From NCBI GenBank assembly GCA_017889635.1, contig JAGGAC010000014.1, positions 62,001-126,000 on the forward strand: a DNA stretch of 64,000 nt, written 5' to 3'. Positions 7,606 to 15,253 of this stretch are shown in pieces. The DNA is from Bacillota bacterium (GTDB lineage Bacteria; Bacillota; Negativicutes; Sporomusales; CTSoil-080). The position numbers and the translations under genes are program-made. A model generated the notes under the pieces. It was given only the letters and a program-made list of their open reading frames with translations. It searched no databases and had not been told where the DNA came from. Each line of letters opens with the position of its first letter. The stretch's first letter is position 1.

Positions 7606-8400
7606 CTATTTGCTAGAAATTTGATATGCTTCAGGAGTTATACCAACATACTTTTTAAAAGTCCGCGTAAAATGACTCTGATCAGCAAACCCTGTCTCAA
7701 CGGCAACATCAACTATCCGCCGCCCCTTTTTCAAATCCTGTTTGGCGTAATTTATTCGTAACACCGTTTGAAGAGCATGTGGCGGCAAAAAGTAAATTTG
7801 CTGAAAAAAACGGACAAGATGAAACTTGCTAAACCCCGAAATATTCACTAAATCATCCAGCAAAATTTTATCTTTAAAATTGTCACAAATATACTCTTTC
7901 ACTTTTTTCAGTCCGTGAGTAGGGTAACGACTTGTTTCATTACATATAGACGGCTCGTTTTGAGCTAACTGGTCTAATAAAGCAATAACTCGCGTTTCCT
8001 GTTCCAAAGGATTTCCTGCTTCGAATAAACAAGAAAGTAAACTTTCCACTCTGTAATACAGGCTTCTATCAATAAAGCCTGCAGCTTTAGCCAGCCTCTT
8101 AAGTCCGTTATTTTTCTTAATAATTGTTGCGAACCATGCTTCATTAATAAACAACATTTTATATTTCCAATTATCTTGGCGCTTAGGCATGCACGAATGG
8201 ACAATCTGCGACGGAATAATGATAACATTGCCTGGCCCGATAGTATTAACATTTCCATTAGCCCAAAAATTACTATGCCCATGCTCAACTATTCCCAATG
8301 AAAATTCATTATGTATATGTTTTCTACATTCAAACCCATGACTACAAGTTTTTAACTCAAAATATGGCAATTCAGTATTCTTTAGAAAATTTATTGACAT
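7606..8400 (-). CDS. AraC-family transcriptional regulator
   Basis: The protein of about 264 residues has an N-terminal cupin-like sensing domain (HGFECRKHIHNEFSLGIVEHG, then GPGNVIIIPSQIVHSC) and a C-terminal double helix-turn-helix of the AraC/XylS type. The latter shows ISGFSKFHLVRFFQQ, RINYAKQDLKKG and the closing VETGFADQSHFTRTFKKYVGITPEAY. The ATG at 8400 has a strong site (GGAGAAGGTG), so the longer upstream frame is not needed. It is transcribed toward the DUF2000 gene and is its likely regulator. An inverted repeat with an embedded TATAAT lies upstream at 8445-8473 and could be an autoregulatory site. The effector is unknown. Confidence 0.92.
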   Translation of the reverse strand: MSINFLKNTELPYFELKTCSHGFECRKHIHNEFSLGIVEHGHSNFWANGNVNTIGPGNVIIIPSQIVHSCMPKRQDNWKYKMLFINEAWFATIIKKNNGLKRLAKAAGFIDRSLYYRVESLLSCLFEAGNPLEQETRVIALLDQLAQNEPSICNETSRYPTHGLKKVKEYICDNFKDKILLDDLVNISGFSKFHLVRFFQQIYFLPPHALQTVLRINYAKQDLKKGRRIVDVAVETGFADQSHFTRTFKKYVGITPEAYQISSK

Positions 8401-8444
8401 ATTTGCACCTTCTCCAAACCGCAACTTCCTTACAACGCATAAAA

Positions 8445-8473
8445 CGGCTGTCTGCATATTATACGAACAGCCG
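8445..8473 (-). promoter_or_regulatory. Inverted repeat around a -10-like box upstream of the AraC regulator
   Basis: CGGCTGT and ACAGCCG flank 15 bases that contain TATAAT on the minus strand. It could be an operator over the promoter of the regulator. A hairpin followed by TTTTATG is an alternative reading, so a weak terminator cannot be excluded. No good -35 box is visible. Confidence 0.35.
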
Positions 8474-8599
8474 CAAATCATTATGTATGAGCCTTTACGG
8501 CACTCGAATAATTACATTCGACTTTATCAAGATTAATCCTTTCCTTAAACTTAGTCTTTATTACTTCCGGTATTCAACTTATAATCCCCCCTCAAAGCA

Positions 8600-8632
8600 A
8601 AAATAAGGACTTTGGAATATTTCCAAAGTCCT
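8600..8632 (-). terminator. Terminator of the tRNA-Ser pair
   Basis: AGGACTTTGGAA and TTCCAAAGTCCT (8606-8617, 8621-8632) form a perfect 12-bp stem with a three-base loop. On the minus strand it is followed by TATTTTTG. It lies 14 bases past the CCA end of tRNA-Ser(GCU). Confidence 0.85.
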
Positions 8633-8646
8633 AAATCTTTTATTTA

Positions 8647-8737
8647 TGGCGGAGTGGCAGGGATTTGAACCCTGGCAGGGATTGCTCCCTCTAACGATTT
8701 AGCAAACCGTCCTCTTCAGCCACTTGAGTACCACTCC
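8647..8737 (-). tRNA. tRNA-Ser(GCU)
   Basis: A class II tRNA with a long variable arm. The acceptor arms GGAGTGG and CCACTCC pair, the discriminator is G and the CCA end is encoded. The anticodon loop reads TTTGCTAAA, giving anticodon GCU for AGC/AGU codons. The T-arm contains GGTTCAAATCC. It is the second gene of a two-tRNA serine transcript. Confidence 0.96.
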
Positions 8738-8755
8738 GTAGTTACCATGACAGAA

Positions 8756-8844
8756 TGGCGGAGGGGGTGGGATTCGAACCCACGGTCCCTTGCAGGATCA
8801 CTGGTTTTCAAGACCAGCTCCTTAAACCACTCGGACACCCCTCC
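8756..8844 (-). tRNA. tRNA-Ser(UGA)
   Basis: A class II serine tRNA with acceptor arm GGAGGGG/CCCCTCC, discriminator G and encoded CCA. The anticodon stem-loop CTGGTCTTGAAAACCAG gives anticodon UGA. The T-arm holds GGTTCGAATCC. It lies 18 bases upstream of tRNA-Ser(GCU) and shares its promoter and terminator. Confidence 0.96.
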
Positions 8845-8862
8845 GTGTCCGGCACATTTTGT

Positions 8863-8892
8863 ATTATAGCAAATTAGCGCATGACTTGTCAA
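8863..8892 (-). promoter_or_regulatory. Promoter of the tRNA-Ser pair
   Basis: On the minus strand a perfect TTGACA (8892-8887) and a perfect TATAAT (8868-8863) are separated by 18 bases. Transcription would begin about ten bases before tRNA-Ser(UGA). Confidence 0.8.
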
Positions 8893-8985
8893 TAAAAAAC
8901 GTTATGGCAAATTTGACAATTACTGCAATAAGTTTTCGACAACAATTAGACCAATAAGAATAATATAGAGTACTACAAGAATCGG

Positions 8986-9014
8986 TTGACTAGTATGCCC
9001 TTCGGCGGTATAGT
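8986..9014 (+). promoter_or_regulatory. Promoter of corA
   Basis: TTGACT (8986-8991) and TATAGT (9009-9014) are separated by 17 bases. Initiation near 9021 would give a leader of about 170 bases before corA, which carries the leader peptide and hairpin described at 9055-9190. Confidence 0.7.
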
Positions 9015-9054
9015 GTTAATATAACAGGCGTAAATACTAAGGCTGGTGAGGAAT

Positions 9055-9147
9055 ATGGACATAGACCGACCTAGGTTAACTAAATTATCGTTTTTCGGAA
9101 AATATGGGAGAATATCTCTATTTCTCACTGGCACTAACATGCCTTAG
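9055..9147 (+). CDS. Candidate 30-residue leader peptide upstream of corA
   Basis: A 30-codon reading frame (ATG 9055, TAG 9145-9147) lies wholly in the corA leader. The peptide begins MDIDRPRLTKL and ends TGTNMP. A GGTGAGG sequence sits just before the ATG, though its spacing is short. The frame ends 43 bases before the corA ATG and covers the segment 9107-9115, which is complementary to the 5' arm of the hairpin that hides the corA ribosome binding site. This is the layout of a translational attenuator. Salmonella corA and mgtA have leader peptides of comparable role, but no homology is claimed. It could also be chance. Confidence 0.4.
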   Translation: MDIDRPRLTKLSFFGKYGRISLFLTGTNMP

Positions 9148-9190
9148 CTGAAAAATAGCATATTCTCCAAGAATACGGAGGAAATATGCT
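9107..9190 (+). promoter_or_regulatory. Hairpin over the corA ribosome binding site with a competing 5' segment
   Basis: AGCATATT-CTCC (9157-9168) pairs with GGAG-AATATGCT (9177-9180 and 9183-9190), with a two-base GA bulge on the 3' arm. This buries the GGAGG site (9177-9181) immediately before the corA ATG. Upstream, GGAGAATAT at 9107-9115 is a perfect 9-base complement of ATATTCTCC at 9160-9168. It could therefore compete for the same arm and free the site. The pairings are read directly; the regulatory role and the signal are inference. Confidence 0.6.
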
Positions 9191-10138
9191 ATGCTTAATA
9201 TCTACAAAAGCAACTGTGATCAGATAATAGAACTAACGTCATCAAATATCGAAAAAGGCGCTTGGATCAACCTAATTAACCCTACCCAGGACGAATTAAA
9301 TAACGTAGCGCTTATAACCGGTGCCCCCATGGACCATCTTAAAAGTGCGTTAGATGAAGAAGAGCGCTCCCATACCGAGATTGAAACCAACTCCATGCTC
9401 ATCATCACTAACATTCCTATCTTGCGTGGCACAGACAGTTACGATACCCTGCCGCTCGGTATCATAATGATGAAGGATTATATCATTACCGTCTGTCTGG
9501 AAAAACACCAAGTTCTCTCCGAATTTACCCTCGAAAGTCACCGGCCAGTCAGTACCTTCAAAAAAACGCGTTTCTTATTCCAGATTCTTAATAAATCAGC
9601 TACATTATATCTGAAATACCTTAAACAAATCAACCGACGAACAGATGAAATCGAACACGATCTGCGCCAATCAATGAAAAACGAGGAAATGTTCCAGCTT
9701 CTTGAACTACAGAAAGGCCTTACTTATTTTACCGCGTCCCTACGCTCCAATGGCATCGTTCTTGAAAAACTCCTTCGGCTACGTTCTAACATTCAACTGC
9801 AGCATCTTATAACCATGTACGAAGAAGACGAAGATCTGTTAGAAGATGTCATCATTGAGAATAAACAGGCCATTGAAATGGTTGAAATGTACAGCAATAT
9901 TCTCAGTAGCATGATGGATGCCTTTGCTTCAATCATTTCCAACAACCTCAATATTGTCATGAAATTTCTTGCCTCAATAACCATTATTCTTGCCATCCCT
10001 ACCATGATAGCAAGCTTTTGGGGAATGAATGTCGATGTCCCGTTAGGCAATAGCGGTGGCTTTCTAAGCGTTTTTTTGATTGCTGCTGCTGCAACAGGTC
10101 TCAGCGCCTTCGGCTTGTGGCGAAAAGGAATGTTATAA
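9191..10138 (+). CDS. corA: CorA-family magnesium/divalent cation transporter
   Basis: A 315-residue inner-membrane channel protein of the CorA (2-TM-GxN) family, which passively imports Mg2+ (sometimes Co2+ or Ni2+) as a homopentamer. The large N-terminal cytoplasmic domain contains the family motifs WINLINPTQDEL and a long helical stretch. The C-terminus has two membrane helices with the selectivity motif GMN (SFWGMNVDVP). The length is typical. The ATG at 9191 follows a GGAGG site held in a hairpin, so expression is probably controlled at translation. It is the only plus-strand gene in this part of the window and ends at a bidirectional terminator shared with livM. Confidence 0.95.
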   Translation: MLNIYKSNCDQIIELTSSNIEKGAWINLINPTQDELNNVALITGAPMDHLKSALDEEERSHTEIETNSMLIITNIPILRGTDSYDTLPLGIIMMKDYIITVCLEKHQVLSEFTLESHRPVSTFKKTRFLFQILNKSATLYLKYLKQINRRTDEIEHDLRQSMKNEEMFQLLELQKGLTYFTASLRSNGIVLEKLLRLRSNIQLQHLITMYEEDEDLLEDVIIENKQAIEMVEMYSNILSSMMDAFASIISNNLNIVMKFLASITIILAIPTMIASFWGMNVDVPLGNSGGFLSVFLIAAAATGLSAFGLWRKGML

Positions 10139-10166
10139 AAGAACTCCCGGATATCCGGGAGTTCTT
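10139..10166. terminator. Bidirectional terminator between corA and livM
   Basis: AAGAACTCCCGGAT and ATCCGGGAGTTCTT form a self-complementary 28-base hairpin with U-rich flanks on both strands. It can end corA (plus) and the liv operon (minus). Confidence 0.85.
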
Positions 10167-10170
10167 TATT

Positions 10171-11154
10171 CTAAGCCGCAGACTCAACATCCTTGGATCG
10201 CCTTCTAGCAGAAAGAAACTCAATCCCATATCGATCATGCAGAGTGCCCATAATTCCCTTAGGAGCTATCAAAATGATAGCAACAGCCAACACTCCCAGG
10301 ATTATCATACTTATTCCCGGATAATCATAGAGGAACTGCTTTAATACCACATAAACCACCGCTCCAATAATTGGCCCTTCCAACGTGCCAATCCCACCAA
10401 TGATTACCATAAAGACCATTGCCACCGTCCAGTCGATACTATAAGCGGCAAATGGCTGAATATATGCAATTGATAAATACAACGCCCCGCCTGCTACCCC
10501 TGTAACAAAAGCCGAAATCAAAAAACACTTAAGCTTTGTTTTATAAAGTTCTATTCCCATCGTTTCGGCCGCAGATTCATTGTCCCGCATAGCCATCAAG
10601 GCCAACCCCAGCCGGGAGCGTAATAAAAAGTAAACAAGAGCCACCGAACCAATTCCCACCACCAAGGCAATATAATAAATATCAACAGTAGTTAAATCAT
10701 ATGATGCGGTTATGTTAAAGCCTTGCCCGGAACGAACATAAGTCCAGTTACTAAAAAACACTGCCAACGCCTCGGCTGCAATCCAGGTGCCAATAGTAAA
10801 GTAAACCCCGCGCATTTTAAAGATCGGCTGCGAAATAACCAGGGCGAATATTACCGAAATAACCCCGCCAACAAATAGCCCTAGCAGCATCGGCAGATCA
10901 TACAATTCTGTAATCACGGCCAGAGAATAGCCTCCTAAACCGATAAAAATCTGTTGCCCCAATGAAACCAGTCCGGTATATCCGGCCAATAGATTCCACA
11001 TTTGTCCTAATGCCATATATAAGAAAATTAACATAAACACCATCACAAAATATTCAGGTGCCCACAAAGGCAGCGTGCATAGTATCGCAAGCAAGAGAAC
11101 TAAAATCCCCCATTTAAACTTCGATCTTGAATCTTCGTTAAAGTTAAATTGCAT
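10171..11154 (-). CDS. livM: Branched-chain amino acid-type ABC transporter permease LivM
   Basis: One of two inner-membrane permeases of a liv-type (HAAT) importer. The 327 residues contain about eight to nine membrane helices and the LivM landmarks: LLAGYTGLVSLGQQIFIGLGGY, the EAA-like loop RDNESAAETMGI and the closing GGIGTLEGPIIGAVVY. The family also transports urea, amides or aromatic compounds, so the substrate is not fixed. It follows livH by 33 bases and ends the operon at the hairpin 10139-10166. The start at 11154 has a GGGAGGTG site, spaced rather far from the ATG. Confidence 0.93.
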   Translation of the reverse strand: MQFNFNEDSRSKFKWGILVLLLAILCTLPLWAPEYFVMVFMLIFLYMALGQMWNLLAGYTGLVSLGQQIFIGLGGYSLAVITELYDLPMLLGLFVGGVISVIFALVISQPIFKMRGVYFTIGTWIAAEALAVFFSNWTYVRSGQGFNITASYDLTTVDIYYIALVVGIGSVALVYFLLRSRLGLALMAMRDNESAAETMGIELYKTKLKCFLISAFVTGVAGGALYLSIAYIQPFAAYSIDWTVAMVFMVIIGGIGTLEGPIIGAVVYVVLKQFLYDYPGISMIILGVLAVAIILIAPKGIMGTLHDRYGIEFLSARRRSKDVESAA

Positions 11155-11187
11155 AATAGTGCCTACACCTCCCAGCCTTTATCAAGA

Positions 11188-11997
11188 TCACTTTCTTGCC
11201 GCCGTTGATAACAGCCCCTCAGGCTTGATCGTTAAGATAATTAAAAGCACGATATACCCTGCCAGTAATTGATATCCCGCACCAAAAAAGTAAGCACCCA
11301 GTAGCTGGGCCAATCCTAAAATAACCCCACCAACAAGCGTTCCCAGCAAACTGCCCATCCCGCCAATCACAACAACCCCAAAAGCAATAATCAGATACTG
11401 AGTTCCTGTGGATGGGTAAAACACAAACGTCATACCCACCAACAGCCCAGCTATTGCCGCCGACGCCATCGCCAAACACATAGTATAGGAATAAATCCGC
11501 TTCGTATTTACCCCCATAAGTTCAGCGGCAGTAACATCATTTGAAGTAGCCCGGATCGACCGGCCGAAATAAGTGTACTTCATAACATAATGCAGAGCCC
11601 CAATAACCAATACCGCAACTACAAAATTCAAAAGATACACCGCCGATACAGAAACCAGATTGCTTGAAATAACATTACTTGAAGTTATCGGGCTTTGAAT
11701 CGAGCGAGCATCAGCACCAAACAATAAGAGCAGTACATTTGACAGAAAGATTGACACGCCAAATGTCACCAGAAGCGGTGGTTCGTCCCCCTTATCAAGC
11801 ACCTTATTGATAAGAAAATTTTGCAGTAAAAAGCCGATTACTGCCATAAAACAAATGGTAATAACTAGCGCGAGCAGCAAACTGCCGGTTACTTGGGCAG
11901 CGATAATCATACAAAGAAAGGTCGAAACAATAACTAAGTCCCCGGAGTATAATCCACCCAGCAAAATTCCGTTTAATACTGATTGTATTATTTCCAT
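11188..11997 (-). CDS. livH: Branched-chain amino acid-type ABC transporter permease LivH, lacking an N-terminal segment
   Basis: The second permease of the liv-type importer, 269 residues. It shows SIRATSNDVTAAELMGVNTKRIY and the C-terminal GGMGSLLGTLVGGVILGL typical of LivH. Near the N-terminus, however, GILLGGLYS runs directly into GDLVIVSTFLC. The usual LivH stretch in between (about 20 residues of the ALIALGLTLIFGVMRIINFAHG kind) is missing without loss of frame. Family members are usually about 285-295 residues, so the shortfall fits. Either the gene has suffered an in-frame deletion and may be impaired, or this subfamily differs. The ATG has a GAGGAGAAAGG site. Confidence 0.88.
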   Translation of the reverse strand: MEIIQSVLNGILLGGLYSGDLVIVSTFLCMIIAAQVTGSLLLALVITICFMAVIGFLLQNFLINKVLDKGDEPPLLVTFGVSIFLSNVLLLLFGADARSIQSPITSSNVISSNLVSVSAVYLLNFVVAVLVIGALHYVMKYTYFGRSIRATSNDVTAAELMGVNTKRIYSYTMCLAMASAAIAGLLVGMTFVFYPSTGTQYLIIAFGVVVIGGMGSLLGTLVGGVILGLAQLLGAYFFGAGYQLLAGYIVLLIILTIKPEGLLSTAARK

Positions 11998-12027
11998 ATG
12001 CCTTTCTCCTCAATTATTATTGATTAC

Positions 12028-12765
12028 TTAGTATTTTGCGTACTTATTTACCCCAAAGTAGGCATCCCTGACTTCATCCTCCGGCAACTCCGAAGATTTG
12101 CCTTCCATAACAATTTTCCCCTTCAACATGACATAACTGTAGTCGGAATGCTTAAGACTGCGCTTGACATCCTGTTCCACCAGAACAATTGTGACGCCTT
12201 CGCGGTTAATCTCCTTAATCTTTTGATAAATATCCTTAATAACTACCGGCGCTAAGCCTAGCGATATCTCATCACATAATAAAAGCTTGGGACCAGTCAT
12301 TATTCCTCTGGCGATAGCCAGCATTTGCCGTTGACCGCCGCTTAAGAATGACGCATGCTGCTCACGTTTCTCCTTCAACACCGGAAACAAGCCGTACACC
12401 TTTTCCAGCCTTTCGTCCTTCCTTTGTCTGGCTTGTTTCAAATAAGCCCCCATCAAGAGATTCTCTTCCACCGTCATCTTCTCGAAAACCCTGCTGCCCT
12501 CCGGCGACATTGAAATGCCTTCAGCAACGACCTGATTTGTTGGCATCCCACCAATTTTTTTAGAAAAGAAAGCTATTGTTCCATCGCTAGGCTTATTTAT
12601 CCCCATGATCGTATTTAACAGCGTTGACTTTCCAGCGCCATTCGACCCGATAATCGACACAACCGAACCACTGCTTATTTTAAGTGAAATATTATGAAGT
12701 GCTTTAAAATCGCCATAATGCACATTTAAATTATCGACAGCCAGCATCGTATTTTCAGTTGTCAT
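12028..12765 (-). CDS. livF: Liv-type ABC transporter ATP-binding protein LivF
   Basis: A 245-residue ATPase on the cytoplasmic face of the importer. It has Walker A GSNGAGKST, the LivF-type Q-loop region GISMSPEGSRVFEKMTVEENL, signature LSGGQRQMLAIARG, Walker B LLLCDEISLGLAP and the switch region VLVEQDV. The start overlaps the livG stop by four bases (ATGA), implying translational coupling. The signature and EISLGLAP motif distinguish it from LivG. Confidence 0.95.
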   Translation of the reverse strand: MTTENTMLAVDNLNVHYGDFKALHNISLKISSGSVVSIIGSNGAGKSTLLNTIMGINKPSDGTIAFFSKKIGGMPTNQVVAEGISMSPEGSRVFEKMTVEENLLMGAYLKQARQRKDERLEKVYGLFPVLKEKREQHASFLSGGQRQMLAIARGIMTGPKLLLCDEISLGLAPVVIKDIYQKIKEINREGVTIVLVEQDVKRSLKHSDYSYVMLKGKIVMEGKSSELPEDEVRDAYFGVNKYAKY

Positions 12766-13487
12766 TCTTCTTCCGCCCCTAAATAAACTTCATGTACTTC
12801 CTTTGATTCCATAACTTCATCAGGCAAACCGCATATAACATTCCGGCCTTCAGCAAGACACAATACCCGGTCAGTACCCTCGCGCATTGTTTTAAGTACA
12901 TGCTCAATCCAGACTACACTTACGCCTTGCTCCTTTACCATCCGGACAATCCCCAGGATATCGCTAACCTCCGACTCAGTCAGTCCCCCCGCAACCTCGT
13001 CAAACAGCAAAACTTTTGGGTTGCTGGCCAAAGCCCTGGCTATCTCCAGCCTTTTACGGTCCAAGAGCCCCAGTTTGCCGGCAAACCAGTCCTTCTTGTC
13101 ACCTAATCCAATTATCTCAGTAACCTCCAGCGCCCGCCGTTTCGCGTCCTTCTCTCTAAGCTGGTCGCCATAAACTCCGCCAACAATGACATTCTCAAAC
13201 ACCGTCATTTTTTCAAACGGACGTGGCACCTGAAAGGTTCTGCCAAAGCCCATCCGGCAGCGTTCGGTTATCGTTCTATCAGTAATATTCTTGCCTTGAA
13301 ATATTATTGAACCTTTTGTCGGCTTCAGAATACCGGTCAAAATATTAAGCATTACCGTTTTTCCGGCGCCATTCGGCCCGATCACTCCGAGAACCTCATT
13401 CTCCCCCAATTCAAAACTCAGTGACTTTAATACATCATTACTTCCAAAAGATATACCGATGTTCTCTACTTTAAGCACTGCATTCAC
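12762..13487 (-). CDS. livG: Liv-type ABC transporter ATP-binding protein LivG
   Basis: The partner ATPase of LivF, about 241 residues. It shows Walker A GPNGAGKTV, GFGRTFQVPRPFEKMTVFENV (the LivG-type Q-loop), KLGLLDRKRLEIARALA in place of a standard signature, Walker B VLLFDEVAGGLTE and switch IEHVL. I chose the GTG at 13487: it has GGAGGTG six bases upstream and the product starts MNAVLKVENIG. The ATG at 13511 has no ribosome binding site and would add eight unlikely residues. Confidence 0.93.
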   Translation of the reverse strand: MNAVLKVENIGISFGSNDVLKSLSFELGENEVLGVIGPNGAGKTVMLNILTGILKPTKGSIIFQGKNITDRTITERCRMGFGRTFQVPRPFEKMTVFENVIVGGVYGDQLREKDAKRRALEVTEIIGLGDKKDWFAGKLGLLDRKRLEIARALASNPKVLLFDEVAGGLTESEVSDILGIVRMVKEQGVSVVWIEHVLKTMREGTDRVLCLAEGRNVICGLPDEVMESKEVHEVYLGAEEE

Positions 13488-13522
13488 TGACGGCACCTCC
13501 ATCGGCTGCATTTCTCAATTAA

Positions 13523-13567
13523 AATCGGGTATCTGCAAAACAAATTGAGACATACAGATACCCGATT
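13523..13567 (-). terminator. Hairpin between the binding protein gene and livG
   Basis: AATCGGGTATCTG and CAGATACCCGATT form a perfect 13-bp stem, followed on the minus strand by TTTAATTG. Being inside the operon, it may partly terminate so that the binding protein is made in excess, a common arrangement for such genes. Confidence 0.7.
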
Positions 13568-13580
13568 TTTACCCTTTTAC

Positions 13581-14861
13581 TTATTTCGAACCTGGAATAT
13601 AAAACATTGGCTCACTAGACAACGGAATTTCAGGCGCTTTTTTGTTGCTTACAACAATAGTATCCCACGGCCAAGCAGTGCCTTTTTTCCATTGCCCCGC
13701 CACCAGCTTGGTTTCAGAGAAGTTTTGATTATCATACTGAATATGTCCTACTAGTGTGTCCAGATTTGTAGCTTTTATAGCCTCACGCAACTTCTCCCTA
13801 TCTAGCGACTGAGCCCGCTTCAAAACATCAATCGTGATTTCCATAAGGGCATGTTTATAGCCCATCGGCGAAGTTGGTTGTTTGTTGCCAAGAGCCTCAG
13901 TCCACGATTTCGCCAATTCGGCGGAAGTTTGCCCAGTCAACGAGGACTTATACGGATTCATAGGAGTCCACCATACCTCAGTAGTTAAGCCGACACCTAA
14001 ATCACCGCCCAAAGCAGCAACGTCTGTTGGGAAAAGCAACGCTTTAGCCATAGTAACAACCTTCGGCACATAACCCTGCTGATGGAACTGCTTCCACGCC
14101 GTGGCGAAATCCGGCGTAATCATAACTCCGACAATGATATCTACGCCTTCATTCTTAAATTGATTAACGATCGCAGTATAGTCTTTGGTTCCCATCGGAA
14201 ATCTACCTGGATCTACTACCGTATAGCCTCTGGCAGCAGCTTTTTCCTTTATGACTTGGGAAAGGGCCATTCCCTCAGGATCATTCGGGGCAAGTATCCC
14301 CACCTTTTTATTAGTCGCCAACAAGTCCCAAGTGTCAATGTACACATCAGCTTGGGAACTAGACTTCCAAAATGCATGGAACGACCATTTATACGGACCG
14401 CCGGACAGCCATGCTTCCCCCGGAGCATCCACTGAAATACAAGGAATCTTATGTCGTTCAGCAGCCGCCGAAACCGGGTTTACAGTATCCACTGTGCTTG
14501 CCGAAATAATTAAATCCACCTTATCCTGCAGTATCAACTTGTTGGCGGCTTCAGACGCCTTAGTCGGGTTACTTTCGGAATCAACGGTAATCAGCTTAAT
14601 TGGCACTTTCTTGCCGTACTCGGCAATATAAATACCGCCATCCTTGTTGATAGCCTCGATTGCCTGCTCCTCAATATACGGAGTACCAACGCCAAAACCA
14701 GCTAACGGACCAGTGGCCGGGTTAACCCGCCCGATCAGAATATAATCCCGCTTCGGTTTAGCTTGATCGGACTTACCACACCCACTTAGCGCAACAAGGG
14801 AAAAAACCATCAATAAAGCGAGCATTAGGGCTGACAGTCTGGTAAATTTGGGGTTTCTCAT
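13581..14861 (-). CDS. livK: Liv-type ABC transporter substrate-binding lipoprotein
   Basis: The binding protein of the importer, 426 residues, of the Peripla_BP_6/LivJ family. The signal peptide ends in the lipobox VALSGC (cysteine about residue 27). The mature protein starts with the family pattern ILIGRVNPATGPLAGFG, then VDSESNPTKASEAANKLI and ISASTVDTVNPVSAAAERHKIPCI. The first gene of the operon, it has a strong GAGGAGG site before the ATG at 14861. The substrate could be a branched-chain amino acid, amide or other small polar molecule; binding-site residues cannot be assigned by eye. Confidence 0.9.
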   Translation of the reverse strand: MRNPKFTRLSALMLALLMVFSLVALSGCGKSDQAKPKRDYILIGRVNPATGPLAGFGVGTPYIEEQAIEAINKDGGIYIAEYGKKVPIKLITVDSESNPTKASEAANKLILQDKVDLIISASTVDTVNPVSAAAERHKIPCISVDAPGEAWLSGGPYKWSFHAFWKSSSQADVYIDTWDLLATNKKVGILAPNDPEGMALSQVIKEKAAARGYTVVDPGRFPMGTKDYTAIVNQFKNEGVDIIVGVMITPDFATAWKQFHQQGYVPKVVTMAKALLFPTDVAALGGDLGVGLTTEVWWTPMNPYKSSLTGQTSAELAKSWTEALGNKQPTSPMGYKHALMEITIDVLKRAQSLDREKLREAIKATNLDTLVGHIQYDNQNFSETKLVAGQWKKGTAWPWDTIVVSNKKAPEIPLSSEPMFYIPGSK

Positions 14862-15203
14862 CTTCTAAATCTACCTCCTCATTTTTTTGCAAATTGAATG
14901 TTAGCCATTCAATTGTTGCCAATTAAGCGCGACCCTTTAACCCTCTCCTCTATATAATTTTACCAAATCATCACCGTTTATATACTTTTCTCTTAATTCT
15001 CAATATTTTGACAATTATTGTAACTTTTCATCACATCATTACTCAAACGCTGTCTACATTTAGTTAATCTTTGAACTTTCTGGTTAAATACATATTATCG
15101 CTTTTATATAATTAAAGAGAAATAGAATATACCTTTTTATTCATAGAAAAAAACTATTTGATTTTTTTTGTTATCTTCAGCATTGTAGAATATCTCTCCT
15201 GCA
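14862..15203 (-). other. AT-rich intergenic region upstream of the liv operon
   Basis: About 340 bases with no convincing gene. It must contain the promoter of the liv operon, but the best candidate (TTGAGA and TATAAA separated by only 15 bases near 14977-15003) is poor. A small palindrome ACAATAATTGT lies near 15013-15023. I see no known riboswitch. Confidence 0.4.
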
Positions 15204-15250
15204 TCAAAAAAGGTTAGAAAGACTTGGCCCCGCCAAGCCTTTCTAACCTT
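15204..15250 (-). terminator. Terminator after galE
   Basis: An 18-base arm at 15210-15227 pairs with 15233-15250 with one mismatch, followed on the minus strand by TTTTTT. It begins four bases past the galE stop. Confidence 0.85.
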
Positions 15251-15253
15251 ATC

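Noticed and set aside
9021-9190. M-box (ykoK) Mg2+ riboswitch upstream of corA.
   Set aside because: The conserved M-box segments are not found; the leader is better described by the reading frame and two competing pairings.
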